Shown here piece by piece: positions 8,351 through 17,241 of a stretch of DNA of 64,000 bases. The stretch is taken from positions 90,168 to 154,167 of the forward strand of contig NZ_PVZB01000021.1 in NCBI RefSeq assembly GCF_003002025.1, written 5' to 3'. Under the pieces are notes generated by a model. The model was not told the DNA's origin and did no database searches. It saw only the letters and a program-made list of their open reading frames with translations. The position numbers and the translations under genes were made by a program. This DNA is from Paraburkholderia sp. BL25I1N1 (GTDB lineage Bacteria; Pseudomonadota; Gammaproteobacteria; Burkholderiales; Burkholderiaceae). Numbering within the stretch: the first letter of the stretch is position 1; each line of letters opens with the position of its first letter.

Positions 8351-9381
8351 TCCGCAAGAATTCCGAATACCCGCTCCAGCCACCGCGTGAACGCGGCACC
8401 GGGCGAGCCTTTGCGTTCGCGCTGGTGATGCACGCGCTGCTCGGGTTCTTCCTGTACCACGGCATTCAGTGGCAAAACAGTACGCCGGAAGGCGCGGAAG
8501 CGGAGCTGTGGACAGAAGTGCCGGATACTGCGATTCCGCGTCCCGTGCCGCCGCCAGTGCCCGTTCCCGTGGCCCCTGCCCCGCCGGTGCGAGACGAACA
8601 GGCCGACATCGCGCTGCAGGAAAAGAAACGTCAGCAGCAGGAAGCGGCTCGCGAGGCGCAGTTGGCTGAACAGCAACGTCAGCAGAAACTGCAGGCGCAG
8701 CAGGAAGCCGAGGCAAAGCGTCAGCAACAACTTGCGGCGGAGCAGGCGGCGCAACTCGCCGCGCAGAAAGCCGCGGCAGCCAAACAGAAGCAGCAGCAAC
8801 AGCAGGCCGACAAGCAGAAGCAACAGCAATTGGCTGAGCAGCAAAAGCAGCAGCAGCTGAAAGAACAGCAGTTGAAAGAGCAGCAGCAGGAACAGCAGAA
8901 GCAGGCCGAGGCCGAAGCGCAGAAGAAAGCCGACGCGCAGAAAGCCGCGAAGGCCAAGGCGCAAGCCGACGCCGCGGCGCAAGCGAAGAAGCTGGATGCC
9001 GAACGTCGCGCGCGACTCGCGCAAATGCAAGGCCTCGCGACCGGCGGCACCGGCTCGACCACCAGCGATGGGCTTGGCAAGAGCGGCACGGGCAGCGGCT
9101 CGGGGGGCACGGCGACATCGCCGGGGTACTCCGACAAGGTGCGGCGTGCCGTGCGCCCGAATATCTCGTGGGGCGGCGAAACGAGCGGTCTGGAGACGGT
9201 GGTCTCCGTGCGCTGCTCACCGACGGGTACCTTGCTGGGTGCCACGATTTCGCGCAGCAGTGGCAACGCTGCGTGGGACGACGCCGCGCTACGAGCGGTT
9301 CAGCGTACCGATCCGATGCCTCAGGACATCAATGGCAAGACGCCGCCAAGCTTCCTGATTACGTTGCGCCCGGCCGGTTGA
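8347..9381 (+). CDS. tolA: Cell envelope integrity protein TolA
   Basis: 344 aa periplasm-spanning protein linking TolQR to TolB/Pal. One N-terminal membrane helix (AFAFALVMHALLGFFLYHGI, about residues 21-40) is followed by a Pro/Val-rich stretch. Then comes a roughly 150-residue Gln/Lys/Ala/Glu-rich helical domain with repeats such as KQQQQQADKQKQQQ, a Gly/Ser-rich hinge, and a C-terminal TonB/TolA-like domain with one Cys (VVSVRCSPTG). The low-complexity helix is normal for TolA, though here it is unusually rich in glutamine. Start overlaps the tolR stop by four bases. Confidence 0.96.
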   Translation: MIRKNSEYPLQPPRERGTGRAFAFALVMHALLGFFLYHGIQWQNSTPEGAEAELWTEVPDTAIPRPVPPPVPVPVAPAPPVRDEQADIALQEKKRQQQEAAREAQLAEQQRQQKLQAQQEAEAKRQQQLAAEQAAQLAAQKAAAAKQKQQQQQADKQKQQQLAEQQKQQQLKEQQLKEQQQEQQKQAEAEAQKKADAQKAAKAKAQADAAAQAKKLDAERRARLAQMQGLATGGTGSTTSDGLGKSGTGSGSGGTATSPGYSDKVRRAVRPNISWGGETSGLETVVSVRCSPTGTLLGATISRSSGNAAWDDAALRAVQRTDPMPQDINGKTPPSFLITLRPAG

Positions 9382-9520
9382 TTCACAGTAGTTTGACAGT
9401 CAGTTGACAGCAGACTCTGCGCCCTGCCCACCGGGGCGCGCTCGGGAACGAATTAGTTCTTTTCGGGTCTGTCTGCTGTCTTGAAGCGTTAGTAAACCGT
9501 TTTTGGGGAAACCATACAGC

Positions 9521-10813
9521 ATGAGTTTGATGACCAAGCTAGGCCTGCGGACACTTGTAGCGTCGTGCCTGATCGCCGTTGGCGGCGCCGCCCACGCACA
9601 ACTCAACGTCCTCGTGACAGGCGTCGGGTCCACCCAGTTTCCAATCGCAACGGCGAACTTCGCCAATGAAGCGAACTCGCCGCAGCAAGTCAGCACGATC
9701 GTGCGTCAGGATCTCCAACGCAGCGGCAAATTCACGAACATCGACGCGGGCTCCACGCCGGTAGCCGAAACGGATTCCGTCGACCTCGGCAGCTGGAAGG
9801 CCAAGGGCGCCAACGCGTTCGTGTCGGGCAGCGTGAACCGTCTGCCGAACGGCCAGTACGAAGTGCGCTTCAAGCTGTACGACACCGTCAAGGGCGAAAG
9901 CCTCGGCGGCCTCGTGCTGGTGAGCCCGGAAAGCGGCCTGCGCATGAGCGCGCACAAGGTCGCGGACTACATCTACGCGAAGCTGATGGGCGGTCGCGGC
10001 GTGTTCGCCACGCGCCTGTCGTACGTCATCAAGACGGGCGGCCGTTATCAATTGCAGATCTCCGATTCGGACGGCCAGGACGCGCATATCGCGCTGTCGA
10101 GCCCCGAGCCGATCATCTCGCCGGCATGGTCGCCAGACGGCACCAAGGTCGCTTACGTCTCGTTCGAAAAGAAGAAGCCGATCGTCTACATCCACGATCT
10201 GCCCACGGGCCGCCGCATTGTCGTGTCGGACCAGAAGGGTAACAACAGTGCGCCGGCATGGTCGCCGGACGGACGCACGCTGGCCGTCGCGCTTTCGCGC
10301 ACCGGCAACACGCAGATTTTCGCCGTCAACGCGGACGGCAGCGGCCTGCGCCGTCTCACGCAAGGCAGCTCGATCGACACCGAACCGTGCTTCTCGCCTG
10401 ACGGCCAGTCGATCTATTTCACCAGCGACCGTGGCGGCCAGCCGCAGATCTACAAGATGTCGGCGCAAGGTGAAAACGCCGGCGCCGCGCAACGCGTCAC
10501 GTTCACGGGCAGCTACAACACGAGCCCGCGCGTGAGCCCGGACGGCAAACAGCTCGCTTATATCTCGCGCGTCGGCGGCGGGTTCAAGCTGTATATCCAG
10601 GACCTGCAAGGCAACACCGCCACAGGCCTGACGGACACGACACATGACGAATCGCCGAGCTTCGCGGCGAACGGTCAGTACATTCTTTACGCCACACAGG
10701 TGAACGGCCGTGGCGTGTTGGCCGCAGTTTCGACCGACGGTCGCACTCGGCAGGTCCTGTCCGTTCAGGGTGGCAGCGTACGCGAGCCATCCTGGGGCCC
10801 GTTTATGCAATAA
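9521..10813 (+). CDS. tolB: Tol-Pal system beta-propeller protein TolB
   Basis: Periplasmic protein of 430 aa with a signal peptide (about the first 25 residues, ending VGGAAHA/QLNV). An N-terminal domain is followed by a six-bladed beta-propeller made of WD40-like repeats of the type PAWSPDGTKVAYVS, seen five times between residues 200 and 400. TolB binds Pal and TolA. ATG 9521 is chosen for the GGGGA box about 11 bases upstream and for a normal signal peptide; ATG 9530 is a possible alternative. A GC-rich hairpin (9419-9439) lies in the spacer after tolA. Confidence 0.96.
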   Translation: MSLMTKLGLRTLVASCLIAVGGAAHAQLNVLVTGVGSTQFPIATANFANEANSPQQVSTIVRQDLQRSGKFTNIDAGSTPVAETDSVDLGSWKAKGANAFVSGSVNRLPNGQYEVRFKLYDTVKGESLGGLVLVSPESGLRMSAHKVADYIYAKLMGGRGVFATRLSYVIKTGGRYQLQISDSDGQDAHIALSSPEPIISPAWSPDGTKVAYVSFEKKKPIVYIHDLPTGRRIVVSDQKGNNSAPAWSPDGRTLAVALSRTGNTQIFAVNADGSGLRRLTQGSSIDTEPCFSPDGQSIYFTSDRGGQPQIYKMSAQGENAGAAQRVTFTGSYNTSPRVSPDGKQLAYISRVGGGFKLYIQDLQGNTATGLTDTTHDESPSFAANGQYILYATQVNGRGVLAAVSTDGRTRQVLSVQGGSVREPSWGPFMQ

Positions 10814-10845
10814 CGTTGATGCAATAACACAAGGAGAGTACTCAA

Positions 10846-11355
10846 ATGATGTCAAAACTTCGCTTCGCTTTCGCCGTATTGATGGTCGGTGCACTGGCAG
10901 CATGTCACTCGGGCGTCAAGCTCGATGAAAACGCTAACAAGGGTGGTACGGTTTCGGCGCAGCCGAACCCGAACGATGTCGCAACGGTCAATGTCGACCC
11001 GCTGAACGATCCGAACAGCCCGCTCGCGAAGCGCAGCATCTACTTCGACTTCGACAGCTACTCGGTCAAGGACGACTATCAATCGCTGCTGCAACAACAC
11101 GCGCAATACCTGAAGAGCCATCCGCAACGCCACGTCCTGATCCAGGGCAACACCGACGAACGCGGCACCAGCGAGTACAACCTGGCACTCGGCCAGAAGC
11201 GTGCTGAAGCCGTGCGCCGTTCGCTGTCGCTGATGGGCGTGACGGACTCGCAAATGGAAGCCGTGAGCCTCGGCAAGGAAAAGCCGCAAGCTACGGGTCA
11301 TGACGAATCGTCGTGGGCACAAAACCGCCGCGCCGACCTCGTGTACCAACAGTAA
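10846..11355 (+). CDS. pal: Peptidoglycan-associated lipoprotein Pal
   Basis: Outer-membrane lipoprotein of 169 aa. The lipobox is LAACH (cleavage before Cys20), and the C-terminal OmpA-like domain has the peptidoglycan-binding region (IYFDFDSYSV, then GNTDERGTSEYNLALGQKRAE). A strong AAGGAGAG ribosome binding site precedes the double ATG at 10846. It lies 32 bases after tolB and 10 bases before cpoB, in the standard order. Confidence 0.97.
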   Translation: MMSKLRFAFAVLMVGALAACHSGVKLDENANKGGTVSAQPNPNDVATVNVDPLNDPNSPLAKRSIYFDFDSYSVKDDYQSLLQQHAQYLKSHPQRHVLIQGNTDERGTSEYNLALGQKRAEAVRRSLSLMGVTDSQMEAVSLGKEKPQATGHDESSWAQNRRADLVYQQ

Positions 11356-11365
11356 GTAACGGGTG

Positions 11366-12124
11366 ATGAGCCGAATGACGCATCGTTTCTCCTGGCTGCG
11401 CTTTGCCGCAGCGGCCTGCGTCGCAGGCACGGCCTTCGCGGCCGTGCCCGCGCATGCGGGCATCTTCGACGACGATCAGGCCCGTCAGGCTATTCTCGAT
11501 CTGCGTTCGAAGACCGATAGCCTGTCGAGTCAGTTGTCGGCCGCGCAGCGCACCATCCTCGATCAGTCCAACCGTCTCGACCAGTTGAATCAGCAGGTCG
11601 CGACGCTGCGTGGGCAGAACGAGGACATGGCCAACCAGCTCGCCACCGTGCAGAAGCAGCAGAAGGACTACTACACCGATCTGGACACGCGCCTGAAGAA
11701 ATTCGAGCCGCAGCAGCAGACGGTGGACGGCGTCCAGGGCGAGGTGCAGCCGGGTGAGACCGATTCGTTCAACGCGGCTTCACAGCAATTCCGCAACGGC
11801 GACTTCAAGAACGCGGCGGCATCGTTCCGCGCTTTCATCTCCAAGTTCCCGAACAGCCCATACCAGCCGACCGCGCAGTACTGGCTCGGCAACGCGCTGT
11901 ATGCACTGCGCGACTACAAGGGTTCGACGGCAACCTGGCAGGGTGTGGTGCAGAAATATCCGCAGCATCCGCGGGCGCCGGAAGCGCTGCTGGCAATTGC
12001 TAACAATCAGCTCGAGCAAGGTCAGAAGGCTGCGGCCAAGAAGACGCTGGAGCAGATCGTCGCGCAATATGGCGGCTCGGACGTCGCGCAGTCGGCACAG
12101 AGCAAGCTGTCGCAGATCAAGTAG
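11366..12124 (+). CDS. cpoB: Cell division coordinator CpoB (YbgF)
   Basis: Periplasmic protein of about 252 aa that in E. coli links Tol energy to the PBP1B septal peptidoglycan synthase. It has a signal peptide (cleavage near PAHAG), a coiled-coil segment (about residues 35-110, ILDLRSKTDSLSSQLSAAQ onward) and a TPR domain from about residue 130 (FNAASQQFRNGDFKNAAASF). Start codons GTG 11363, ATG 11366 and ATG 11375 are all in frame; 11366 is chosen but 11375 is equally possible. Last gene of the tol-pal operon, followed by a good terminator. Confidence 0.93.
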   Translation: MSRMTHRFSWLRFAAAACVAGTAFAAVPAHAGIFDDDQARQAILDLRSKTDSLSSQLSAAQRTILDQSNRLDQLNQQVATLRGQNEDMANQLATVQKQQKDYYTDLDTRLKKFEPQQQTVDGVQGEVQPGETDSFNAASQQFRNGDFKNAAASFRAFISKFPNSPYQPTAQYWLGNALYALRDYKGSTATWQGVVQKYPQHPRAPEALLAIANNQLEQGQKAAAKKTLEQIVAQYGGSDVAQSAQSKLSQIK

Positions 12125-12197
12125 TTTGGTGGTATTACTCAAGTAGTTGGCAGTAACGCGCAGTGACCGACGTCATAGCCACGCGCGCCTCTCGCTG

Positions 12198-12226
12198 AAA
12201 AGCTCGGGCGGTCTGCCCGGGCTTTT
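12198..12226 (+). terminator. Intrinsic terminator of the tol-pal operon
   Basis: AAAAGCTCGGGC (12198-12209) pairs with GCCCGGGCTTTT (12215-12226) with a single T-G wobble and a 5-base loop. It ends in a T run and lies 74 bases after the cpoB stop. Confidence 0.85.
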
Positions 12227-12257
12227 CACTATTTGAAATGCGGATCGGTGCGATGGG

Positions 12258-12287
12258 TTGACAGCGCGCCGAAGCTATCGCTATAAT
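12258..12287 (+). promoter_or_regulatory. Near-consensus sigma70 promoter of tRNA-Lys
   Basis: TTGACA (12258-12263), an 18-base spacer and TATAAT (12282-12287). Both hexamers match consensus exactly. The expected start is near 12294, just before the tRNA. A 16-base stretch around the -10 box (12277-12292) is identical to the one ahead of mutL (15131-15146). Confidence 0.9.
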
Positions 12288-12301
12288 TTCGCTTCTCTTT
12301 T

Positions 12302-12377
12302 GGGTCGTTAGCTCAGCTGGTAGAGCAGCGGACTTTTAATCCGTTGGTCACAGGTTCGAATCCCGTACGGCCTACCA
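12302..12377 (+). tRNA. tRNA-Lys (anticodon TTT)
   Basis: 76-base cloverleaf with CCA encoded (12375-12377). The anticodon loop is CTTTTAA with anticodon TTT, decoding AAA/AAG. D arm GCTC/GAGC and anticodon stem GCGGA/TCCGT fold well. The acceptor stem GGGTCGT/ACGGCCT uses G-U at pairs 1-72 and 4-69. The T stem ACAGG/CCCGT has an A-C mismatch at 51-63 (12352 and 12364). It has its own consensus promoter and terminator. Confidence 0.95.
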
Positions 12378-12387
12378 AAAGATTCAA

Positions 12388-12420
12388 GGGCTTGCACGCA
12401 TTGGCGTGCGAGCCCTTTTC
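12388..12420 (+). terminator. Intrinsic terminator after tRNA-Lys
   Basis: GGGCTTGCACGC (12388-12399) pairs with GCGTGCGAGCCC (12404-12415) with one wobble. It is followed by TTTTCTTTTT, 11 bases after the tRNA. Confidence 0.9.
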
Positions 12421-12730
12421 TTTTTGCGGCTCGGGTTGCGCAATGCAATCCCGCAAGACCGCTCGCAAAATTTATATCACAGCTGCATATATTCACCGAT
12501 CTAGCTGCGGACTTTTCCCGCAACACTCACCACCATTTCCCACAGCACGACCGGCGTTTTCCCGCGCCAACGCTATTGCCACAGACAGGAAACAACGGAC
12601 TCCGAACTGAACATTTATTGAGACATACAGACGTGCAATGATCGCCGCCGGTTCAGCGAAACACGCTGCGACTCTGCGTGAGCAGACGCTTTGGCAACGC
12701 CGCAGCCCCCTGCGCTTTCATTTCACCCAT
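12421..12730. other. AT-richer intergenic region, no gene seen
   Basis: Between the tRNA terminator and the next likely start there are about 310 bases that are noticeably less GC-rich than the surroundings (for example AAAATTTATATCACAGCTGCATATATTC near 12466, quoted in parts). It may hold the promoter of the small membrane protein downstream. I find no structured RNA or convincing small ORF. Confidence 0.4.
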
Positions 12731-13096
12731 ATGACTAATTTTCTGTTCGATCTGTTCTCGAACCTGGCTCTGCTTGCCTTCGTGCTGGCCGTCTGTCACC
12801 TGTGCAACCGCTTCGTCCCAGGCGCGTCACTCAATGGCTCGCATATATTCGCCGCGCTGGCATCGACTGCATGCCTGCTCGATGCTGCGCTGACCTTTTT
12901 AGTGTTCGCCGATTCGCAGAGTCGCTACGGTCAGTTCAGCACATCGACTGCGTTTTTCGAGCGCAGCGGCGCATACCTGCTCGCGATCATCGTGGCTCTT
13001 ACCTGGCGTCGCGCTGCCCGCCGCGCGAAAGTCAGCGCCGACAAGCCGCTCGTCATCCACACTTCACCGTATTCGAAATCGAATCTGCCGATGTAG
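12731..13096 (+). CDS. Hypothetical small membrane protein
   Basis: I do not recognise this 121-aa protein. From ATG 12731 (MTNFLFDLFSNLALL) it shows three hydrophobic segments: LFSNLALLAFVLAVCHLC, IFAALASTACLLDAALTFLVFA and GAYLLAIIVALTW. A basic stretch (RRAARRAKV) and a polar tail follow. Third-position GC is about 70 percent, lower than neighbours but coding-like. The frame extends 31 codons upstream to 12638, but that part is not hydrophobic or protein-like. No strong ribosome binding site is visible. It lies alone between tRNA-Lys and the mscS gene. Confidence 0.5.
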   Translation: MTNFLFDLFSNLALLAFVLAVCHLCNRFVPGASLNGSHIFAALASTACLLDAALTFLVFADSQSRYGQFSTSTAFFERSGAYLLAIIVALTWRRAARRAKVSADKPLVIHTSPYSKSNLPM

Positions 13097-13328
13097 GCAC
13101 GACAAGCGTCATCGCAACGAAGGCGTGCGCTGAATCGCCTGCTTTTCCCGCTGGACACGCCATATCAGCCACTGGAACGGTCCTTGCGGATGCCCGCGCC
13201 GTCGCCTATAACGTCCGAAGACCGAGTGTTACCTGAGTTACCGCTTGCGCCCGTCATCGGGCATTCGCCGCTGTATTGCACCACCGCTGTTCAATCAGTC
13301 GAAGGCAACTCACCCAACGAGGAACATC

Positions 13329-14141
13329 TTGGATCTCGAAACCGTACGCGTGTTCATCATGACCCGAGGCATCGACCTCGGCACCAAGGTTGTCGGAGCA
13401 ATCGTCCTTTGGATCGTCGGCCGGTGGCTCATCGGTCTGATTATCGGACTACTGCGCAAAGTGCTCGCGCGCAACGGCCGGGTCGATCCCACGCTGGCGC
13501 ATTACCTCGGCTCGATTCTGGGCGCACTGCTGAACCTGCTGCTGATCCTGGCGATCCTGCAGGTGTTCGGTGTCCAGACGACGTCGTTCGCCGCGCTGCT
13601 CGCCGGCCTCGGGCTCGCTATCGGCACTGCCTGGGGCGGTCTGCTCGCCCACTTCGCGGCGGGCGTATTCATGCAGGTTTTGCGTCCGTTCAAGGTCGGT
13701 GATTTCGTCACGGCGGGCGGCGTCACCGGCACGGTTTCGGAGTTGGGTCTATTCGGCACGACCATCGTGACGCCGGACAACGTGACGACCATCGTCGGCA
13801 ATAACAAGATCTTTTCCGACACCATCTCGAACTACAGCATTCTCCCGGTGCGGCGCGTCGAGTTGACGGCGAAGATCGCCAACGGCGTCGATCCGACGGA
13901 CGCGATGAACCGGTTGAAGGCGGCCGTCACACAGATTCCGAACGTGGCCGAGAGTCCCGCGCCGGACATCGAAGTATTGACCTTCACGCCGGAAGGCCCC
14001 CTGCTTTGTGTGCGGCCCTACACGAACAACGAGCACTATTGGCAGGTCTATTTCGACACCAATCGCGCGATCATCCAGACGTTCAAGGAAGCCGGCTACC
14101 CGACGCCGGAAACGCCACTGGCGCCGCGTGCGGTGACGTGA
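13329..14141 (+). CDS. mscS: Small-conductance mechanosensitive channel MscS
   Basis: Inner-membrane channel of 270 aa, close to E. coli MscS length, releasing solutes on hypo-osmotic shock. It has three hydrophobic segments; the pore-lining third contains AGLGLAIGTAWGGLLAHFAAG with the alternating Gly/Ala pattern, followed by VLRPFKVGDFV and the cytoplasmic beta domain. The start is the TTG at 13329, read as M-DLETVRVF. An ACGAGGAA ribosome binding site lies 6 bases upstream, and no ATG offers a sensible N-terminus. The only ATG nearby (MTRGIDL) would remove the first helix cap. Confidence 0.92.
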   Translation: MDLETVRVFIMTRGIDLGTKVVGAIVLWIVGRWLIGLIIGLLRKVLARNGRVDPTLAHYLGSILGALLNLLLILAILQVFGVQTTSFAALLAGLGLAIGTAWGGLLAHFAAGVFMQVLRPFKVGDFVTAGGVTGTVSELGLFGTTIVTPDNVTTIVGNNKIFSDTISNYSILPVRRVELTAKIANGVDPTDAMNRLKAAVTQIPNVAESPAPDIEVLTFTPEGPLLCVRPYTNNEHYWQVYFDTNRAIIQTFKEAGYPTPETPLAPRAVT

Positions 14142-14269
14142 GCATCGTCGAGCCGCGTGAATGGCTCGCGTCCAATCGTTAAATTCACGAGATTCAGAAG
14201 CACCAAAGAAAACGGCGTCACGAAATTCGCGACGCCGTTTTTCATCTGGATACCTCTAGCACGAAAACC

Positions 14270-14941
14270 TCAACGGTTGCTCGGATTCGACGTGTTCTTG
14301 CGCATCATCTTCCACAGCGCCCCGAGCAAGACCGGCACGACCGCCGCGCCGATACCCACCAGCACGATCACATTCAGATACTGACGGATAAACGGAATGT
14401 TGCCGAAGAAGTAGCCGAGCAACGTCAGCAGCAACACCCAGAAGAATGCGCCGGCAAAGTTGAACAACTGGAACCGGCTCACGGTCATTTCCGATGCACC
14501 CGCAACGAACGGCGCGAAGGTCCGCACGACCGGAATGAAACGCGCCAGCACGATGGTTTTGCCGCCATGCTTCTCGTAGAAGTTGTGCGTCTTCTGCAGC
14601 GCGCTGCGATCGAGAAAGCGTTCGAGAAAAGGAATGTGCGAATTGAACACCCGCGGCCCGATGGCCCGCCCGATCATATAGTTGACGGTATTGCCGGCGA
14701 TGGCCGCCACGAGCAGCAAGACGATCAGCAAACCAATGTTCATCTCGCCGGTCGCGCAAAAAGCGCCGCCGATGAACAGCAGCGAATCACCCGGCAGAAA
14801 CGGCAGGATCACGAGCCCGGTTTCGCAGAACACGATCAGAAACAGCACTGCGTAGACCCAGGCGCCGTAGACATGAATGAAGTCTCCGAGGAACTTGTCG
14901 ATGTGCAAGACAAGGTTGACGAAATGTAGCAACGTGTCCAA
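14270..14941 (-). CDS. DedA family membrane protein
   Basis: DedA/SNARE-associated (VTT domain) protein of about 223 aa. These are membrane transporters or flippases; some recycle undecaprenyl phosphate or phosphatidylethanolamine. Key DedA features are ETGLVILPFLPGDSLLFIGG near residue 40 and the FARFIPVVRTFAPFVAGAS motif (here LARFIPVVRTFAPFVAG) near residue 140. Start is TTG 14941 with an AAAGGA box 6 bases upstream; a TTG further upstream (14977) has no such site. Convergent with mscS and divergent from mutL. Confidence 0.9.
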   Translation of the reverse strand: MDTLLHFVNLVLHIDKFLGDFIHVYGAWVYAVLFLIVFCETGLVILPFLPGDSLLFIGGAFCATGEMNIGLLIVLLLVAAIAGNTVNYMIGRAIGPRVFNSHIPFLERFLDRSALQKTHNFYEKHGGKTIVLARFIPVVRTFAPFVAGASEMTVSRFQLFNFAGAFFWVLLLTLLGYFFGNIPFIRQYLNVIVLVGIGAAVVPVLLGALWKMMRKNTSNPSNR

Positions 14942-15135
14942 AGAGAATCCTTTATGAAGCGAATATGACGATGGCAAGAACAGCCGTGTGACCAGGCCTG
15001 TTAGCGATGGCGGCTAGCGCTCACTCGCCGCCGGAAATTGACCGCGTCATGATACAGAAAGTGCCCGGCCACAATTAAAAATCTCCCGGATGTCGGTGAG
15101 CTTGCGCGCGCCGCAGGCTTGCCGCGCTGAATCGC

Positions 15136-15141
15136 TATAAT
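15136..15141 (+). promoter_or_regulatory. Putative -10 box of mutL
   Basis: Perfect TATAAT whose last base is 6 bases before the mutL ATG, so the transcript would begin at or within one base of the start codon. The surrounding 16 bases equal those of the tRNA-Lys promoter. No good -35 is present 16-18 bases upstream, which weakens the call. Confidence 0.5.
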
Positions 15142-15147
15142 TTCGCC

Positions 15148-17208
15148 ATGTCCGAATTCTCCGAAACGCCTGCCGGCCTCGACGCCGCGCCCGCGATTGC
15201 CGCCGCGGCGCCCGGCCCACGCCCGTTACGCGCGATCCAGCCCCTTCCCGATCAGCTGATCAGCCAGATCGCCGCCGGCGAAGTGGTCGAGCGGCCGGCC
15301 TCGGTCGTCAAGGAATTGCTGGAAAATGCGCTCGATGCGGGCGCGCAGTCGCTGCGCATCCTGCTCGACGAAGGCGGCGTCAAGCGCATCTCGATCACCG
15401 ACGACGGCTGCGGCATCCCCGAGAACGAACTCGTGCTCGCGCTGATGCGTCACGCCACCAGCAAAATCCGCTCGCTTGCCGAACTGGAAGCGGTCGCCAC
15501 ACTGGGGTTTCGCGGCGAGGCGCTGGCCTCGATTGCCTCGGTCGCGCAGATGACCATCACGAGCCGCACGGCCGACGCGGCGCACGCGGTGCGGGTGGAT
15601 GCGGAAACCGGCGTGCTGAGCCCCGCAGCCGGCACTCAGGGCACCACAATCGAAGTCCGCGAGTTGTACTTCAACACGCCGGCGCGCCGCAAATTTCTGA
15701 AGAGCGAGCAGACCGAACTCGGCCATTGTCTCGAACAGATTCGCCGCGCGGCGCTGGCGCGGCCGGACGTCGCGATTTCGGTGCTGCATAACGGCAAGGC
15801 GGTCGAACACTGGAACGCCAGCGAGCCGCCGGTGCGGGTCGCGAAGATTCTCGGCGAAACATTCGCAACAGCCCATTTGCCGCTCGACGAATCCGCCGGA
15901 CCGCTGGCCGTGTACGGTTGCGCGGGTTTGCCGACCGCGAGCCGCGGGCGCGCCGATCAGCAGTATTTCTTCGTCAACGGCCGCTTTGTGCGCGACAAGC
16001 TGCTCACGCACGCCGTGCGCGCCGCTTATGAAGATGTCCTGCACGGCGAGCGCTATCCATCCTATGTGCTGTTCCTCGATCTGCCGCCTGAAGCGGTCGA
16101 TGTGAACGTGCATCCGTCGAAGATCGAAGTGCGATTCCGCGATTCGCGCTCGATCCACCAGTTCGTCTTCCATGCCGTGCAGCGCGCGCTGGCGCGGCAT
16201 GCGGGCGCATCGCCAGAGACGACGGCGGGCGGGCATGCGGCACATCTCGAGCCTTCCGTTGGCGGACCGGCTTCGTTTGGCGCAACGCCGTTGGGTGGCG
16301 CGGGCATCGGCGGCGTCGCTTTCGGTGCGGGCAACCGCGTGGGCGGCCTCGGCGGCGGCTTAGGTGGCGCATCGGGCGGCGGCTTCGGCTCGTCGTCGCA
16401 GCAGCCAGGCAACACGTGGACGCGCCAGGCGCGCATGACGCAGGGCACGCTGCCGGTCGCGCAACCGCTCGCGTTTTACGACGCGCTCTTCGGCCGCAAA
16501 GACACCAACGCCGGTACGGCTGAAGGCGCCACGCTGTTCGAGGCGCGCGATTCGGCCGCCGAATCGCCATCGCCGTACAACGCGTCCGCGCCTTATCCGG
16601 CGCCCACGTTCCATGCCGCCGATGAGCAGCCGCTCGGCTTCGCCCTCGGCCAGATTCATGGCATCTATGTGCTGGCGCAGAACGCGCACGGTCTGGTGAT
16701 CGTCGACATGCATGCCGCGCACGAGCGCATTCTGTACGAGCAGTTCAAGAACGCGCTGGCCGATCGCACGATTGCCGTGCAGCCGCTGCTGATCCCGCAA
16801 TCGATGCAGGCGGACCCGATCGAAATCGGCACGGTGGAAGAAGAACGCGACACGCTGGATGCGCTCGGTTTCGACCTCGCCGTGCTGTCGCCCACTACGC
16901 TCGCGATCCGCGCCGTGCCGGCGCTGCTGAAAGACGCCGATCTACAGGCGCTGGCGCGCGCGGTTCTCGCCGACCTGCACGCGTTCGGCGGCTCGCGCGT
17001 GTTGACCGAACGTCAGCACGAGATGCTCGGCACGCTCGCCTGCCATCACGCGGTGCGCGCGAATCGTCGTTTGACGCTCGATGAAATGAACGCGCTGCTG
17101 CGTCAGATGGAAGCCACCGAGCGCGCCGATCAATGCAATCACGGGCGTCCCACGTGGTATCAGTTGACGCTGTCCGATCTCGATCGGCTGTTCATGCGTG
17201 GTCAATGA
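15148..17208 (+). CDS. mutL: DNA mismatch repair protein MutL
   Basis: Mismatch-repair matchmaker ATPase, 686 aa. The N-terminal GHKL domain is clear: IAAGEVVERPASVVKELLENALDAG, DDGCGI and GFRGEALASIASV, then HPSKIEVRF. A Gly/Ser-rich linker of about 80 residues (rich in GGLGG-type repeats, roughly 355-430) leads to the C-terminal dimerisation domain starting near FALGQIHGIYVLAQN, with DMHAAHERI. The C-terminal domain keeps CNHGRPTWY. An N-terminal extension of about 30 residues rich in Ala/Pro precedes the ATPase. Followed by miaA after 33 bases, as in many proteobacteria. Confidence 0.97.
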   Translation: MSEFSETPAGLDAAPAIAAAAPGPRPLRAIQPLPDQLISQIAAGEVVERPASVVKELLENALDAGAQSLRILLDEGGVKRISITDDGCGIPENELVLALMRHATSKIRSLAELEAVATLGFRGEALASIASVAQMTITSRTADAAHAVRVDAETGVLSPAAGTQGTTIEVRELYFNTPARRKFLKSEQTELGHCLEQIRRAALARPDVAISVLHNGKAVEHWNASEPPVRVAKILGETFATAHLPLDESAGPLAVYGCAGLPTASRGRADQQYFFVNGRFVRDKLLTHAVRAAYEDVLHGERYPSYVLFLDLPPEAVDVNVHPSKIEVRFRDSRSIHQFVFHAVQRALARHAGASPETTAGGHAAHLEPSVGGPASFGATPLGGAGIGGVAFGAGNRVGGLGGGLGGASGGGFGSSSQQPGNTWTRQARMTQGTLPVAQPLAFYDALFGRKDTNAGTAEGATLFEARDSAAESPSPYNASAPYPAPTFHAADEQPLGFALGQIHGIYVLAQNAHGLVIVDMHAAHERILYEQFKNALADRTIAVQPLLIPQSMQADPIEIGTVEEERDTLDALGFDLAVLSPTTLAIRAVPALLKDADLQALARAVLADLHAFGGSRVLTERQHEMLGTLACHHAVRANRRLTLDEMNALLRQMEATERADQCNHGRPTWYQLTLSDLDRLFMRGQ

Positions 17209-17241
17209 CGTGACGCCGCTTCGACCCGCAACCGCTTGCCC

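Noticed and set aside
8580..9030. Glutamine-rich repeat as a satellite or phase-variable tract
   Set aside because: Normal helical domain of TolA; imperfect codon repeats, not a clean short tandem repeat.
7850..9220. 456-codon minus-strand frame opposite tolR-tolA
   Set aside because: Shadow of the repetitive tolA coding strand; Arg/Ala/Pro-rich, no domain, no ribosome binding site.
9419..9439. Hairpin between tolA and tolB as a terminator
   Set aside because: GC stem without a T run, inside a conserved operon; read-through is expected.
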